Assembly: GCA_022013235.1 (NCBI GenBank)
Contig: JAKLQR010000296.1
Span: 1-7,711, forward strand
Direction: 5' to 3'
DNA length: 7,711 bases
From: Thermodesulfovibrionales bacterium
Lineage (GTDB): Bacteria > Nitrospirota > Thermodesulfovibrionia > Thermodesulfovibrionales > SM23-35
Below are positions 1 to 5,493 of the stretch, in pieces. The notes under the pieces were generated by a model that had not been told where the DNA came from, ran no database searches, and worked only from the letters and a program-made list of their open reading frames with translations. Position 1 is the stretch's first letter; every line of letters starts with the position of its first letter. Both the position numbers and the translations under genes were made by a program.

Positions 1-1
1 C

Positions 2-514
2 TTCTGGTGGATACTTCGGAAATTTTCAGGTGTTGACATGCCGCAGGGGCAGACAATGCTCAGAATACTGAGCAGGAGACTTGTAAATGTGCTGAAAGAT
101 ATGAAGGAGCATGCAAGGTTTATTCACGGTTTAATGGGATGGGTAGGGTTTTCCACGGCCACCGTCGAAGTGAAACACAATCCGAGGATGAAAGGCAAGA
201 GCAAGTATAACATCCCTGAAATGTTCAAACTTGCCCTCCATGCGGTAACGTCTTTCTCGACGATACCATTGCGAATTGCTACCTATATAGGTCTTATCAG
301 CTCTTTTCTGAGCCTCCTCGTAGGGGGGTATTTTATTTTTAAAAAATTCTTTTATGACATTCCTGTTCTGGGATTCGCATCAATTATTGTTGCAGTATTC
401 TTTGTAGGTGGTATCCAGCTTCTTGTATTCGGAATGTTCGGGGAATATCTGGGCAGAACATACCAGGAAGTCCAGAGAAGACCTCTCTACATAATCAAGG
501 ACTATCTCCCCTGA
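2..514 (+). CDS. Membrane-anchored family 2 glycosyltransferase, C-terminal part (5' end outside window)
   Basis: The frame is open from base 2, so this is the last 170 residues of a gene starting upstream; the ATG at 38 is internal. The visible part matches the C-terminal region of DPM1/GtrB/ArnC-like GT2 enzymes, which move sugar from a nucleotide sugar to polyprenyl phosphate or a lipid-linked glycan at the cytoplasmic membrane. Signs are a MLRILSRR stretch where relatives have a (D/V)xRLxxRR motif, then RFIHGLMGWVGF, a KGKSKY motif, and TSFSTIPLRIATY leading into the first membrane helix (about 287-340). A second helix lies at about 377-430, followed by FGEYLGRTYQEVQRRP, the usual end of the family. 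The nucleotide-binding domain with its DxD is not in the window, so donor and acceptor cannot be judged. It is followed after 5 bases by a sugar acetyltransferase, which fits an O-antigen or exopolysaccharide operon. Confidence 0.9.
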   Translation, partial: FWWILRKFSGVDMPQGQTMLRILSRRLVNVLKDMKEHARFIHGLMGWVGFSTATVEVKHNPRMKGKSKYNIPEMFKLALHAVTSFSTIPLRIATYIGLISSFLSLLVGGYFIFKKFFYDIPVLGFASIIVAVFFVGGIQLLVFGMFGEYLGRTYQEVQRRPLYIIKDYLP

Positions 515-519
515 TCGAA

Positions 520-1227
520 ATGATAAAAAAGCGAAAGTGGGATAGTGATTTCTTCGGGAAAAAGATCGGAGAATTAGAGCCTGATTCCGAATCATTCCGG
601 CATATAGAATTTTATCTCAGAAAGGCGCGGGAAGAGAAGTTCCAATACATACTCTGCCGGCTCAAAGCAATGGATACAGGGCATATCAGAGTATTGGAAT
701 CTTTGGGTTTTTATCTCACGGATATCGGTGTCACATGGGCAATACAATCAAAAACCTATACCGTTATGGTTTCACCGAACAATACTGTTGATATCAGAAT
801 CGCTACTCCCGAAGACATCCGACCCCTGAAGAAAATAGCAGGAACTCTCTTCCGGACCAGTCGTTTTTATCATGACCCTTTTTTTTCAAAGAGTGAGGCA
901 AAGAATCTTTACCAGACATGGATAGAAAATTCAATAACAGGCAGTGCTGCAGATATCGTTTTTTGTATTTCCGGCACAGGGTTTATTACCTGCAAAAAAA
1001 AGAATAAGTCAACAGGGCAGATTCCACTTATCGGCATAAAGAAAGACTTTCAAGGCAAAGGAATGGGAAAAGCGCTGATAATCACAGCCTTACAGTGGTT
1101 CTCAAAACAGCAGATAAAGTCTATTACAGTCAGGACGCAGTTCTATAATATAGGAGCCATAAATTTCTACCGTAAACTGGGGTTTTCGATCAAAGAGTAT
1201 GATATTATCTTTGCAAAAATATTATAA
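520..1227 (+). CDS. GNAT-family sugar N-acetyltransferase, WecD/FdtC-like
   Basis: A 235-residue protein with the two-part layout of WecD, the dTDP-fucosamine acetyltransferase. An N-terminal domain opens with WDSDFFG, and a C-terminal GNAT fold starts near residue 75. The acetyl-CoA pyrophosphate loop is QGKGMG at 178-183. The TQFYN stretch at 206-210 and Tyr217 match the position of the WecD catalytic tyrosine, and a family-typical FYHDPFFS lies in mid-protein. The likely reaction is N-acetylation of a 4-amino-deoxy sugar nucleotide in the cytosol; the exact substrate cannot be read from the sequence. The start at 520 places WDSDFFG at the N-terminus as in relatives. No good Shine-Dalgarno is seen, and with only 5 bases after the glycosyltransferase stop, translation is probably coupled. 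T8 (879-886) and A8 (994-1001) runs lie inside the gene. Confidence 0.85.
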   Translation: MIKKRKWDSDFFGKKIGELEPDSESFRHIEFYLRKAREEKFQYILCRLKAMDTGHIRVLESLGFYLTDIGVTWAIQSKTYTVMVSPNNTVDIRIATPEDIRPLKKIAGTLFRTSRFYHDPFFSKSEAKNLYQTWIENSITGSAADIVFCISGTGFITCKKKNKSTGQIPLIGIKKDFQGKGMGKALIITALQWFSKQQIKSITVRTQFYNIGAINFYRKLGFSIKEYDIIFAKIL

Positions 1228-1310
1228 TGGCTCTTCGCGTAATCGAGTCGGTCAATTTATATCTCCTTGAGCATGCAAGTAAGGATTTTCAAACGGAGAT
1301 AGGAGTCTAG
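1227..1310 (+). pseudogene. Start of a third operon gene, apparently truncated by the IS256-type insertion
   Basis: ATG at 1227 overlaps the TAA stop of the acetyltransferase (TAATG), the classic layout of translationally coupled genes. The frame encodes MALRVIESVNLYLLEH and about ten further residues before TAG at 1308-1310. From about 1302 the sequence looks like the terminal repeat of an IS256-family element, so the last few codons and the stop are probably supplied by the insertion. I do not recognise the protein from about 25 native residues. The alternative is that this is a chance 27-codon frame; the stop-start overlap and the coincidence of its end with the IS end argue for a real truncated gene. 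Confidence 0.4.
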
Positions 1311-1330
1311 TCAATAGGTGTGTAAAAAGC
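1302..1330. repeat. Probable terminal inverted repeat of the IS256-family element (transposase 3' side)
   Basis: The stretch from GGAGTCTAGTCAATAGG to GTGTAAAAAGC resembles the terminal repeats of IS256-family elements, which commonly carry a GTGTAAAA block just inside the tip. It lies immediately beyond the transposase stop codon (1333-1335), the expected distance. The partner repeat is not in the window, so the outer boundary is uncertain by several bases and no target-site duplication can be checked. Confidence 0.5.
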
Positions 1331-1332
1331 AT

Positions 1333-1683
1333 TTAAGCGGCCATCCTTTCAAACACCTTTGTTTCATGCTTTGCTGCACCATCGACAAACATCTTTCCTT
1401 TATAAACATCAGACAATAACCAGTATCCTTTTAAGGTGTGGAAGTTCTTCTCCGCCACCTGAAGGAGTTTCCAAATCATTGCCGTTGCGTTCTGTACTTT
1501 CTTAAACCGCTTTGCAGCATCGGTCCTCAGCCTTACCGAGCTGAACGGGGATTCCACCACGTTCGTTGTCCGAATATGTGTCCAGTGTTCCTTCGGGAAT
1601 GAATAGAAGGTGATCATCCGATCCCAATCAGAGAGGAGCTTTTCTGTTGCCTTCGGATAATCCTTCCGGAAGCGGTCAATGAA
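1333..1683 (-). pseudogene. IS256-family (Mutator-like) transposase, C-terminal fragment
   Basis: About 117 residues with the C-terminal signature of IS256-family DDE transposases: YPKATEKLLSDWDR, FYSFPKEHW, then RTTNVVES, a segment strongly conserved in the family that contains the last acidic catalytic residue (Glu). These are followed by SVRLRTDAAKRFKK and a helical tail ending FERMAA. Intact members have about 400 residues, so roughly the first 280, with both catalytic Asp residues, are missing. The frame runs beyond the internal ATG at 1615-1617 up to the edge of the IS200-like element near 1680. No matching N-terminal coding sequence is seen on the far side of that element, so the gene was already truncated or lost DNA during or after the second insertion. 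It is non-functional on its own. Confidence 0.9.
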
Positions 1684-1686
1684 CCT

Positions 1687-1708
1687 CCCCGCCGCAAAGA
1701 CAGCGGGG
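1687..1708 (-). repeat. Right-end subterminal hairpin of the IS200-like element
   Basis: Arms CCCCGC (1687-1692) and GCGGGG (1703-1708) flank a 10-base loop containing CAAAGAC. This is the hairpin downstream of the transposase gene, the side where the element's 3' end is cut. It matches the left-end hairpin in loop core and in the flanking GGGGTAT. Confidence 0.7.
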
Positions 1709-1735
1709 TATCCCGGGAAAACTCTTCATATGTGC

Positions 1736-2188
1736 TCAAATCTTAAATAGTTTTAGCTGCCCTGTCCGTCGCTCTACTTCGGACTTGTCCAAATGCTGAT
1801 TTCTGATGTATCGCCTAATGGTCTCTTCATTTGTTGCATCTCCCACTGTCCCTATGTACTTGCCATCACTCCAAAACTCTCCTCCCCATAATTCTTCTTC
1901 CCTCAGATTGGGAAATCGACTGAATACTTGTTTTGCTGTTATCGACTTTATCACTTGCAATAGCTGACTTGGACTATACTAAGGTTTGGCACCACAAAAA
2001 ATATGTATATGGTCCCCATCAAAACCAAGCTCGTCAATTATTATGTTGTACCTCTCATTGATGCCTTTCATTGTCTCCCGGATACATCCTTCAACTTCCT
2101 GCTTCAACAATGTCTTGCGATACTTAACCGCTGTCACAAAATGATACCTGATCTTATAAACAGTATGTGATCGCTTGCCCAATTCCAT
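1736..2188 (-). pseudogene. tnpA: IS200-type Y1 transposase TnpA, interrupted by an in-frame amber codon
   Basis: Read from ATG at 2188-2186 to TGA at 1738-1736, the frame has 150 positions, the normal length of IS200/IS605 TnpA. These enzymes cut and rejoin single-stranded DNA at hairpin ends with a tyrosine nucleophile. Seen here: SHTVYKIRYHFV near the N-terminus, the HUH motif HIH at 60-62, YSPSQLLQVIKS at 71-82, and the catalytic Tyr127 in IRRYIRNQ. Codon 70 (1981-1979) is TAG where relatives usually have Lys or Arg, so a one-base change from AAG is the simplest origin. The frame is otherwise intact on both sides, suggesting a recent loss. The start at 2188 is chosen because relatives begin just before the SHTVY segment; the open frame upstream to 2248 runs through a palindromic repeat and is not TnpA-like. 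Restart at the TTG codon 77 would lack the HUH motif. Confidence 0.88.
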
Positions 2189-2203
2189 ACTGCCATCATT
2201 ACA

Positions 2204-2233
2204 ATCCCCCAACCCCTCTTTTAAAAAGGGGGG
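2204..2233. repeat. C/G-rich palindromic dispersed-type repeat between IS200 left end and tnpA
   Basis: The core at 2213-2231 runs CCCC, then T-rich, then A-rich, then GGGG, and pairs with itself with a single mismatch. It is preceded by a second C5 run (2206-2210). This type of palindrome is, from general knowledge, scattered in many copies through environmental bacterial genomes, where it is often mistranslated as PPFLKEG-like peptides. It is only 25 bases upstream of the tnpA start, so a hairpin in the transcript could affect transposase translation. Confidence 0.55.
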
Positions 2234-2242
2234 CCATGGTGT

Positions 2243-2264
2243 CCCCACAACAAAGACTGTGGGG
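2243..2264 (-). repeat. Left-end subterminal hairpin of the IS200-like element
   Basis: Perfect 7-base arms CCCCACA (2243-2249) and TGTGGGG (2258-2264) flank an 8-base loop containing CAAAGAC. It lies upstream of tnpA, so it is the left end in transposase orientation. Confidence 0.7.
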
Positions 2265-2307
2265 TATTGAAAATTTAAATCAATGCACGCAGGGAAGAAA
2301 GTAAATA

Positions 2308-2655
2308 CTATTCCCCCCCAATCTTGATTTTCTTTGCTGATTTATTATTACCGTCGTGTACGTAAATAACGGCAACCACATCGCCTTTCTCTAAATCATA
2401 CAATGTTTTTATTTCGTCATCCTTCATCACAGAGGTGCCTTGATCAAAAACAAAACTGCTCTCAACATCCTCACCATTTACTTTGTGCTCAATCGTTATT
2501 ATCATCGTTTGCAAATCTATGGAACTAATCATTCCATTTACCTGCCGTGCAACTTTTATGCTACCGCTGTATTTTCCGAGATTCCCAGCCGAAACGCTTC
2601 CCACTATATACAAAAACAAAAAACCTATTGAAATTATTCCTACTACTTTTTTCAT
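2308..2655 (-). CDS. Small secreted protein, DUF5666-like beta-rich domain
   Basis: A 115-residue protein. Residues 1-23 form a classic Sec signal peptide: MKK, a hydrophobic run GIISIGFLFLYIVG, then SVSA with cleavage expected before Gly24. The mature part of about 92 residues carries the pattern VNGMISSIDLQTMIITIEH, TSVMKDDEIKTLYDLEKGDVVAVIYV and AKKIKI. This alternating beta pattern with a D-L-x-x-G-D turn is typical of small exported OB-like proteins annotated DUF5666 or hypothetical. Molecular function is unknown; location would be periplasmic or outer surface. The start is well supported by AAGGAGG 8 bases upstream. It is transcribed alone, away from the FKBP gene, and its stop lies about 40 bases from the IS200-like left end. 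Confidence 0.8.
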   Translation of the reverse strand: MKKVVGIISIGFLFLYIVGSVSAGNLGKYSGSIKVARQVNGMISSIDLQTMIITIEHKVNGEDVESSFVFDQGTSVMKDDEIKTLYDLEKGDVVAVIYVHDGNNKSAKKIKIGGE

Positions 2656-2662
2656 TTCAGTA

Positions 2663-2669
2663 CCTCCTT
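2663..2669 (-). promoter_or_regulatory. Strong ribosome binding site of the secreted-protein gene
   Basis: On the - strand AAGGAGG stands 7 to 8 bases before the ATG at 2655-2653. It is the best Shine-Dalgarno in the window and fixes the start codon. Confidence 0.75.
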
Positions 2670-2679
2670 TTTATATAAT

Positions 2680-2710
2680 ATTATAAAATATCTATGATAA
2701 CTTTATGCAA
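2680..2710 (-). promoter_or_regulatory. Possible sigma-70-type promoter for the secreted-protein gene
   Basis: On the - strand TTGCAT (2710-2705) and a perfect TATAAT (2685-2680) are separated by 19 bases, longer than the 17-base optimum. Transcription would start near 2672, only a few bases before the ribosome binding site. The surrounding DNA is very AT-rich, so chance matches are easy. Confidence 0.4.
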
Positions 2711-3190
2711 GTATTCTAAAAAATCGTTTCCGAATTCCTTTTAGATTTTAAGAGCTTGTCTAGAAAAAACAGCTTTCCCCACAGCATTAGTTCAACTATG
2801 TCGAAGGAATCAATAATCAGGTGTCTTATATTTTAGCACCCACTCAGTTCTCTATAATAGGGGGGGATAGCAAGGGTATTATTTTGGGATTGTACAAAAC
2901 AGGTGAACTTCGTCAGGAGGGAGAAAATTGTAATTGTTTTGCGGTTTTTATGAATGAGATTACCCCGCCCGATAAAGTCGGGACCTGTAACAGCTGCTTA
3001 TAGAGAGGGTATTTCTGGTGTCAAAACGGTTCTTTGGCGTGCCAAGTTTTTCAATTATGCTATAGCTGATGGGATTTATAATCTCCTGTTCCCTGATAAG
3101 ACATCCTTGCGTAGATTATCGCCCGATGGAATGGACAATTTCCAGCTCCTCTTTGAGTTCGGTTAAAAACTCAGGAAACTCCAAATTATT
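2711..3190. other. Stretch without a recognisable gene, probably decayed DNA
   Basis: About 480 bases between two divergent genes. Short frames exist on both strands (for example 2954-3166 on +), but none has a convincing ribosome binding site, recognisable motif or family resemblance. The only structure I can name is the degenerate palindromic repeat at 2956-2991. The region may be the remains of a lost gene or mobile element. Confidence 0.5.
2956..2991. repeat. Degenerate copy of a dispersed palindromic repeat
   Basis: The sequence runs GAGATTACCCCG, then the hairpin CCCGA (2968-2972) / TCGGG (2978-2982) with loop TAAAG, then ACCTGTAACA. It resembles the widespread intergenic repeat whose full form runs from GAGATTGCC through a CCCGAT..ATCGGG hairpin to CGCAATGACA, known from many environmental bacterial genomes. 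Several positions differ, so this copy is old or diverged. Its role, if any, is unknown. Confidence 0.5.
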
Positions 3191-3194
3191 AATG

Positions 3195-3225
3195 TTAGAC
3201 TTTTGTTATTTTGTAACTATATAAT
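3195..3225 (+). promoter_or_regulatory. Possible promoter upstream of the FKBP gene
   Basis: A perfect TATAAT at 3220-3225 is preceded by TTAGAC at 3195-3200 with a 19-base spacer. This would give a leader of about 90 bases before the ATG at 3322. The -35 match is weak, and the local AT richness lowers confidence. Confidence 0.35.
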
Positions 3226-3305
3226 AGAAAAAGATAAGGTAAGAATATACAGTCGTAAGTTATATTTTACAACAGGTTATACACCTAAAAAACAGCGCGA
3301 AATGT

Positions 3306-3313
3306 AAAGGAGA
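3306..3313 (+). promoter_or_regulatory. Ribosome binding site of the FKBP gene
   Basis: AAAGGAGA ends 8 bases before the ATG at 3322, normal spacing, and supports that start. Confidence 0.7.
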
Positions 3314-3321
3314 GAAACAAA

Positions 3322-3750
3322 ATGGCACAGGCGCAATTTGGGAATACGGTAAAAGTGCATTATACGGTCAGATTGGATGATGGTACTGTCGTAGACAGCA
3401 CCAAAGATCATGAGCCATTTACTTTTACGATAGGTGTGGGCGCAGCAATTGCAGGTTTTGAAAAGGAGATAATGAACATGGGCCCCGGCGAGTCCAAGAC
3501 CGTCAAGGTTGGGGTTGAAGAAGCATACGGTCCTTATTATAAGGAGTTAATAAAAGAAGTGGACCGCTCTGAGTTCCCAGACAACTTTGAATTTGAGGTT
3601 GGACAAAAATATGAACTCCCACGCGGAGACGGTCAATCAGATTTAGTTGTGGTACTGCAGGTCACCGAAGAAATGGTAATATTGGACACAAACCATCCTC
3701 TAGCGGGAAAAGACCTAACTATAGATATTCAACTCATGGAAATCCTCTAA
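3322..3750 (+). CDS. FKBP-type peptidyl-prolyl cis-trans isomerase, SlyD-like
   Basis: A 142-residue cytosolic protein, with no signal peptide or membrane segment. The FKBP domain is split by an insert-in-flap chaperone domain, the SlyD layout. The N-terminal half has VKVHYTVRLDDGTVVDST (11-28), IGVGAAIAGFEKEIMNMGPGE and AYGPYY. The flap insert covers roughly residues 70-120, and the chain ends NHPLAGKDLTIDIQLMEI, a hallmark of the family. Such proteins catalyse X-Pro isomerisation and act as folding helpers. The His/Cys-rich metal-binding tail of E. coli SlyD is absent: the protein stops right after the FKBP core, as in many short relatives, so a nickel-delivery role is not supported. A clear ribosome binding site precedes it. 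The next gene begins 225 bases downstream with its own promoter-like site, so joint transcription with the glycosyltransferases is doubtful. Confidence 0.93.
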   Translation: MAQAQFGNTVKVHYTVRLDDGTVVDSTKDHEPFTFTIGVGAAIAGFEKEIMNMGPGESKTVKVGVEEAYGPYYKELIKEVDRSEFPDNFEFEVGQKYELPRGDGQSDLVVVLQVTEEMVILDTNHPLAGKDLTIDIQLMEIL

Positions 3751-3831
3751 GACATTCATTCCAATGCTTGACGGCGGTTGTGCCATTTGAATGTTTCGGA
3801 CTGCATATCAATTCTTCATGAAATACAAGAT

Positions 3832-3853
3832 CATGTCCTGAACAAAGGACATG
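3832..3853. other. Perfect 8-bp hairpin between the FKBP and first TPR-glycosyltransferase genes
   Basis: Arms CATGTCCT (3832-3839) and AGGACATG (3846-3853) enclose a 6-base loop GAACAA. No T-run follows on either side, so it is not a standard intrinsic terminator. It could be an operator-like palindrome or an RNA hairpin, and it lies about 80 bases before the -10 element of the next gene. Confidence 0.45.
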
Positions 3854-3934
3854 CCAAAATTACTATAGCCGGCTTTCTTGCTTGTATCTGATGAAAATAT
3901 ACCATGGAATTACCTGCAGCCTTTTAGAAATAAT

Positions 3935-3943
3935 TGATATAAT
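3935..3943 (+). promoter_or_regulatory. Extended -10 promoter of the first TPR-glycosyltransferase
   Basis: TGATATAAT is a perfect extended -10 (TG, one base, TATAAT at 3938-3943). No convincing -35 is seen, which extended -10 promoters tolerate. Transcription would begin near 3949-3951, leaving a leader of about 25 bases. This excludes the in-frame TTG at 3946 as start and supports ATG 3976. Confidence 0.5.
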
Positions 3944-3975
3944 TTTTGCAGAAAGTAAAAATCAGAAAATCGACC

Positions 3976-5493
3976 ATGATAAAAATTAAAAAAAAACATA
4001 TAAAGGCAATAAGTGATGCATTGGAAATGGCACATAGATATAGTCAGGAGGAAAATTTAGAGGAATCTGAATATATTTATAGAAAGATTCTGAGAGAACA
4101 GCCTAATGACTCACAGGGATGTGTCGGCCTTGCTTTTGTTCTCCATAAAAAAGGCTGGATCGATGAAGCATTAAGATATTACCAGAAAGCCCTGATGCTA
4201 AATCCTAAGCTTGCTGATGCAGTATATAATTTAGGAAACATATTTCAGCAGAAAGGCAGGCTTGATGAAGCAATACGGTATTACGAGAGAGCCATAAAAC
4301 TTGATCCGCATAATGCTTTGGCATACAATAACTTGGGCAGTGTCCTCCAGCAAAAAGGACAGTTCGATGAAGCAATAGTGTTTTATCAAAAAGCCATTAC
4401 CCATAATCAAGGTCTTTTGAGTGCATACAACAACCTTGGACTTGCTTTCCATGAGAAGGGGCTATTTCAGGAGGCCATGGAATGCCATAAAAAAGCATTG
4501 TCCCTTAACCCAGATCATCCGACTGTGCATTTCAACATTGCAGGATCGCTCTTGTTGCACGGTGATTTTCAGGAAGGGTGGAAAGAATATGAGTGGCGGA
4601 AGAAAATGCACGGGTATAAAGGCTGCCGATTTATACAGCCTTTATGGGATGGTTCCGATGTCCAGGGGCATACAATAATGCTTTACAGTGAAAAGGGTTA
4701 CGAAGGATTTGGAGATACTATCCAGTTTATCCGTTATGCAACTCTCATTGCAAAACGCGGTGTGAAGGTTTTTGCTGAATGCCAGAGGGAATTAAAGTCC
4801 CTGCTAAGGAGCGTAGAAGGTGTTGAGCAGGTTTTCTCAAAAGATGAGACGCTGCCGGAGTTTGATTTGACCTGTCCGTACCTAAGTTTGCCTTTTGTGT
4901 TTGGCACAACGGTAGAAATCATTCCGTCAAAAACACCATACATAATGACAAACCCCGTCCTTATTCAAAACTGGAGAGACAAAATACAAAGGGACAATTC
5001 AGAACTCAAAATAGGGTTGGTATGGGCGGGGGACTTGAGACATCCGAGATCCCGATACCGGTCATGTGAGCTTGCAGCTTTCTCTCCTCTTTCTCAAATT
5101 AGCGACATTTCTGTATACAGTCTGCAAAAAGGAGAAGCCTCTAAAGAAGCCAGCAATCCTCCGGAAGGCTTGAAGTTTTTTGATTATACTGAAGATTTTA
5201 CCGATTTCTCCGATGCCGCTGCATTAATCGAGAATCTCGACCTAGTTATTTCGGTGGATACTGCTGGAGCACATCTCGCAGGGGCTCTCGGCAGACCGGT
5301 ATGGACACTGCTTCCATTTGTGCCAGAGTGGAGATGGCTGTTAGACCGTAAGGATAGTCCCTGGTATCCGACAATGAAGATTTTCCGACAGCCCTATCCC
5401 GGAGACTGGAAGAGTGTAATATCATGCATTACAGAGGAACTTAGAAAGAAAGTGAATGAAAAGGCGATTAGTCGGGATGTTCTAGAACATTGA
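3976..5493 (+). CDS. TPR-repeat protein with C-terminal GT9-like (GT-B) glycosyltransferase domain
   Basis: A 505-residue cytosolic protein. Five regular TPRs cover about residues 15-184 (for example AVYNLGNIFQQKGRLDEAI and AYNNLGSVLQQKGQFDEAI). A degenerate sixth unit ends in GDFQEGWKEYEWR, the standard junction in this family. The C-terminal half is GT-B-like, related to the heptosyltransferase family GT9: GFGDT at 244-248, GLVWAG at 347-352, a nucleotide-site segment SVDTAGAHLAGALG at 426-439, and EWRW plus DSPWYP at 451-465, then FRQ. These enzymes are presumed to transfer a sugar from a nucleotide donor; donor and acceptor are unknown, and the TPRs probably bind a protein partner or acceptor. 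Relatives usually read EQGLGDT where this one has GYEGFGDT. Start 3976 is preferred over TTG 3946 because of the upstream -10 and ungapped alignment with the start of the next gene. There is no Shine-Dalgarno. An A9 tract (3988-3996) lies at codons 5-7. Confidence 0.88.
   Translation: MIKIKKKHIKAISDALEMAHRYSQEENLEESEYIYRKILREQPNDSQGCVGLAFVLHKKGWIDEALRYYQKALMLNPKLADAVYNLGNIFQQKGRLDEAIRYYERAIKLDPHNALAYNNLGSVLQQKGQFDEAIVFYQKAITHNQGLLSAYNNLGLAFHEKGLFQEAMECHKKALSLNPDHPTVHFNIAGSLLLHGDFQEGWKEYEWRKKMHGYKGCRFIQPLWDGSDVQGHTIMLYSEKGYEGFGDTIQFIRYATLIAKRGVKVFAECQRELKSLLRSVEGVEQVFSKDETLPEFDLTCPYLSLPFVFGTTVEIIPSKTPYIMTNPVLIQNWRDKIQRDNSELKIGLVWAGDLRHPRSRYRSCELAAFSPLSQISDISVYSLQKGEASKEASNPPEGLKFFDYTEDFTDFSDAAALIENLDLVISVDTAGAHLAGALGRPVWTLLPFVPEWRWLLDRKDSPWYPTMKIFRQPYPGDWKSVISCITEELRKKVNEKAISRDVLEH

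Larger units (their letters stand above)
1680..2267 (-). mobile_element. IS200-like element (IS200/IS605 family) inserted in the IS256 remnant
   Basis: A single-gene element of about 0.6 kb, the usual size for IS200-type elements. It has a Y1 HUH transposase on the - strand and an imperfect hairpin near each end (2243-2264 and 1687-1708). Both hairpins read in the same orientation, share CAAAGAC in the loop and are followed by GGGGTAT, as expected for elements recognised as single-stranded hairpins rather than inverted repeats. On the - strand the tetranucleotide TTCA stands just outside the left hairpin (2271-2268) and just outside the right one (1683-1680). I infer these as left and right cleavage sites and use them for the boundaries, with a few bases of uncertainty. 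The damaged transposase means any movement would need help in trans. Confidence 0.8.

Noticed and set aside
1260..1301. Inverted repeat TATCTCC..GGAGATA near the IS256 end
   Set aside because: Arms of 7 bases with a 28-base loop in AT-rich DNA are weak, and they lie in what looks like coding sequence of the truncated gene.
1687..2264. The two repeated GC-rich hairpins as a CRISPR-like or direct-repeat array
   Set aside because: There are only two copies, 550 bases apart, flanking an IS200 transposase; they are the element's ends.
2954..3166. A 70-codon frame on the + strand in the gene-poor stretch
   Set aside because: It starts inside the palindromic repeat, has no ribosome binding site and no recognisable motif; its first codons translate the repeat itself.
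3752..3794. Inverted repeat ACATTCA..TGAATGT just after the FKBP stop as a terminator
   Set aside because: The stem is only 7 bp plus a bulged extension with a long loop, and no proper T-run follows.
3946..3975. TTG start ten codons upstream in the GT9-like gene
   Set aside because: It falls between the extended -10 element and the expected transcription start, so it would not be in the mRNA.
4231..4943. Frames antisense to or overlapping the TPR-glycosyltransferase gene
   Set aside because: These are shadows of a well-supported coding frame, with no motifs or ribosome binding sites of their own.
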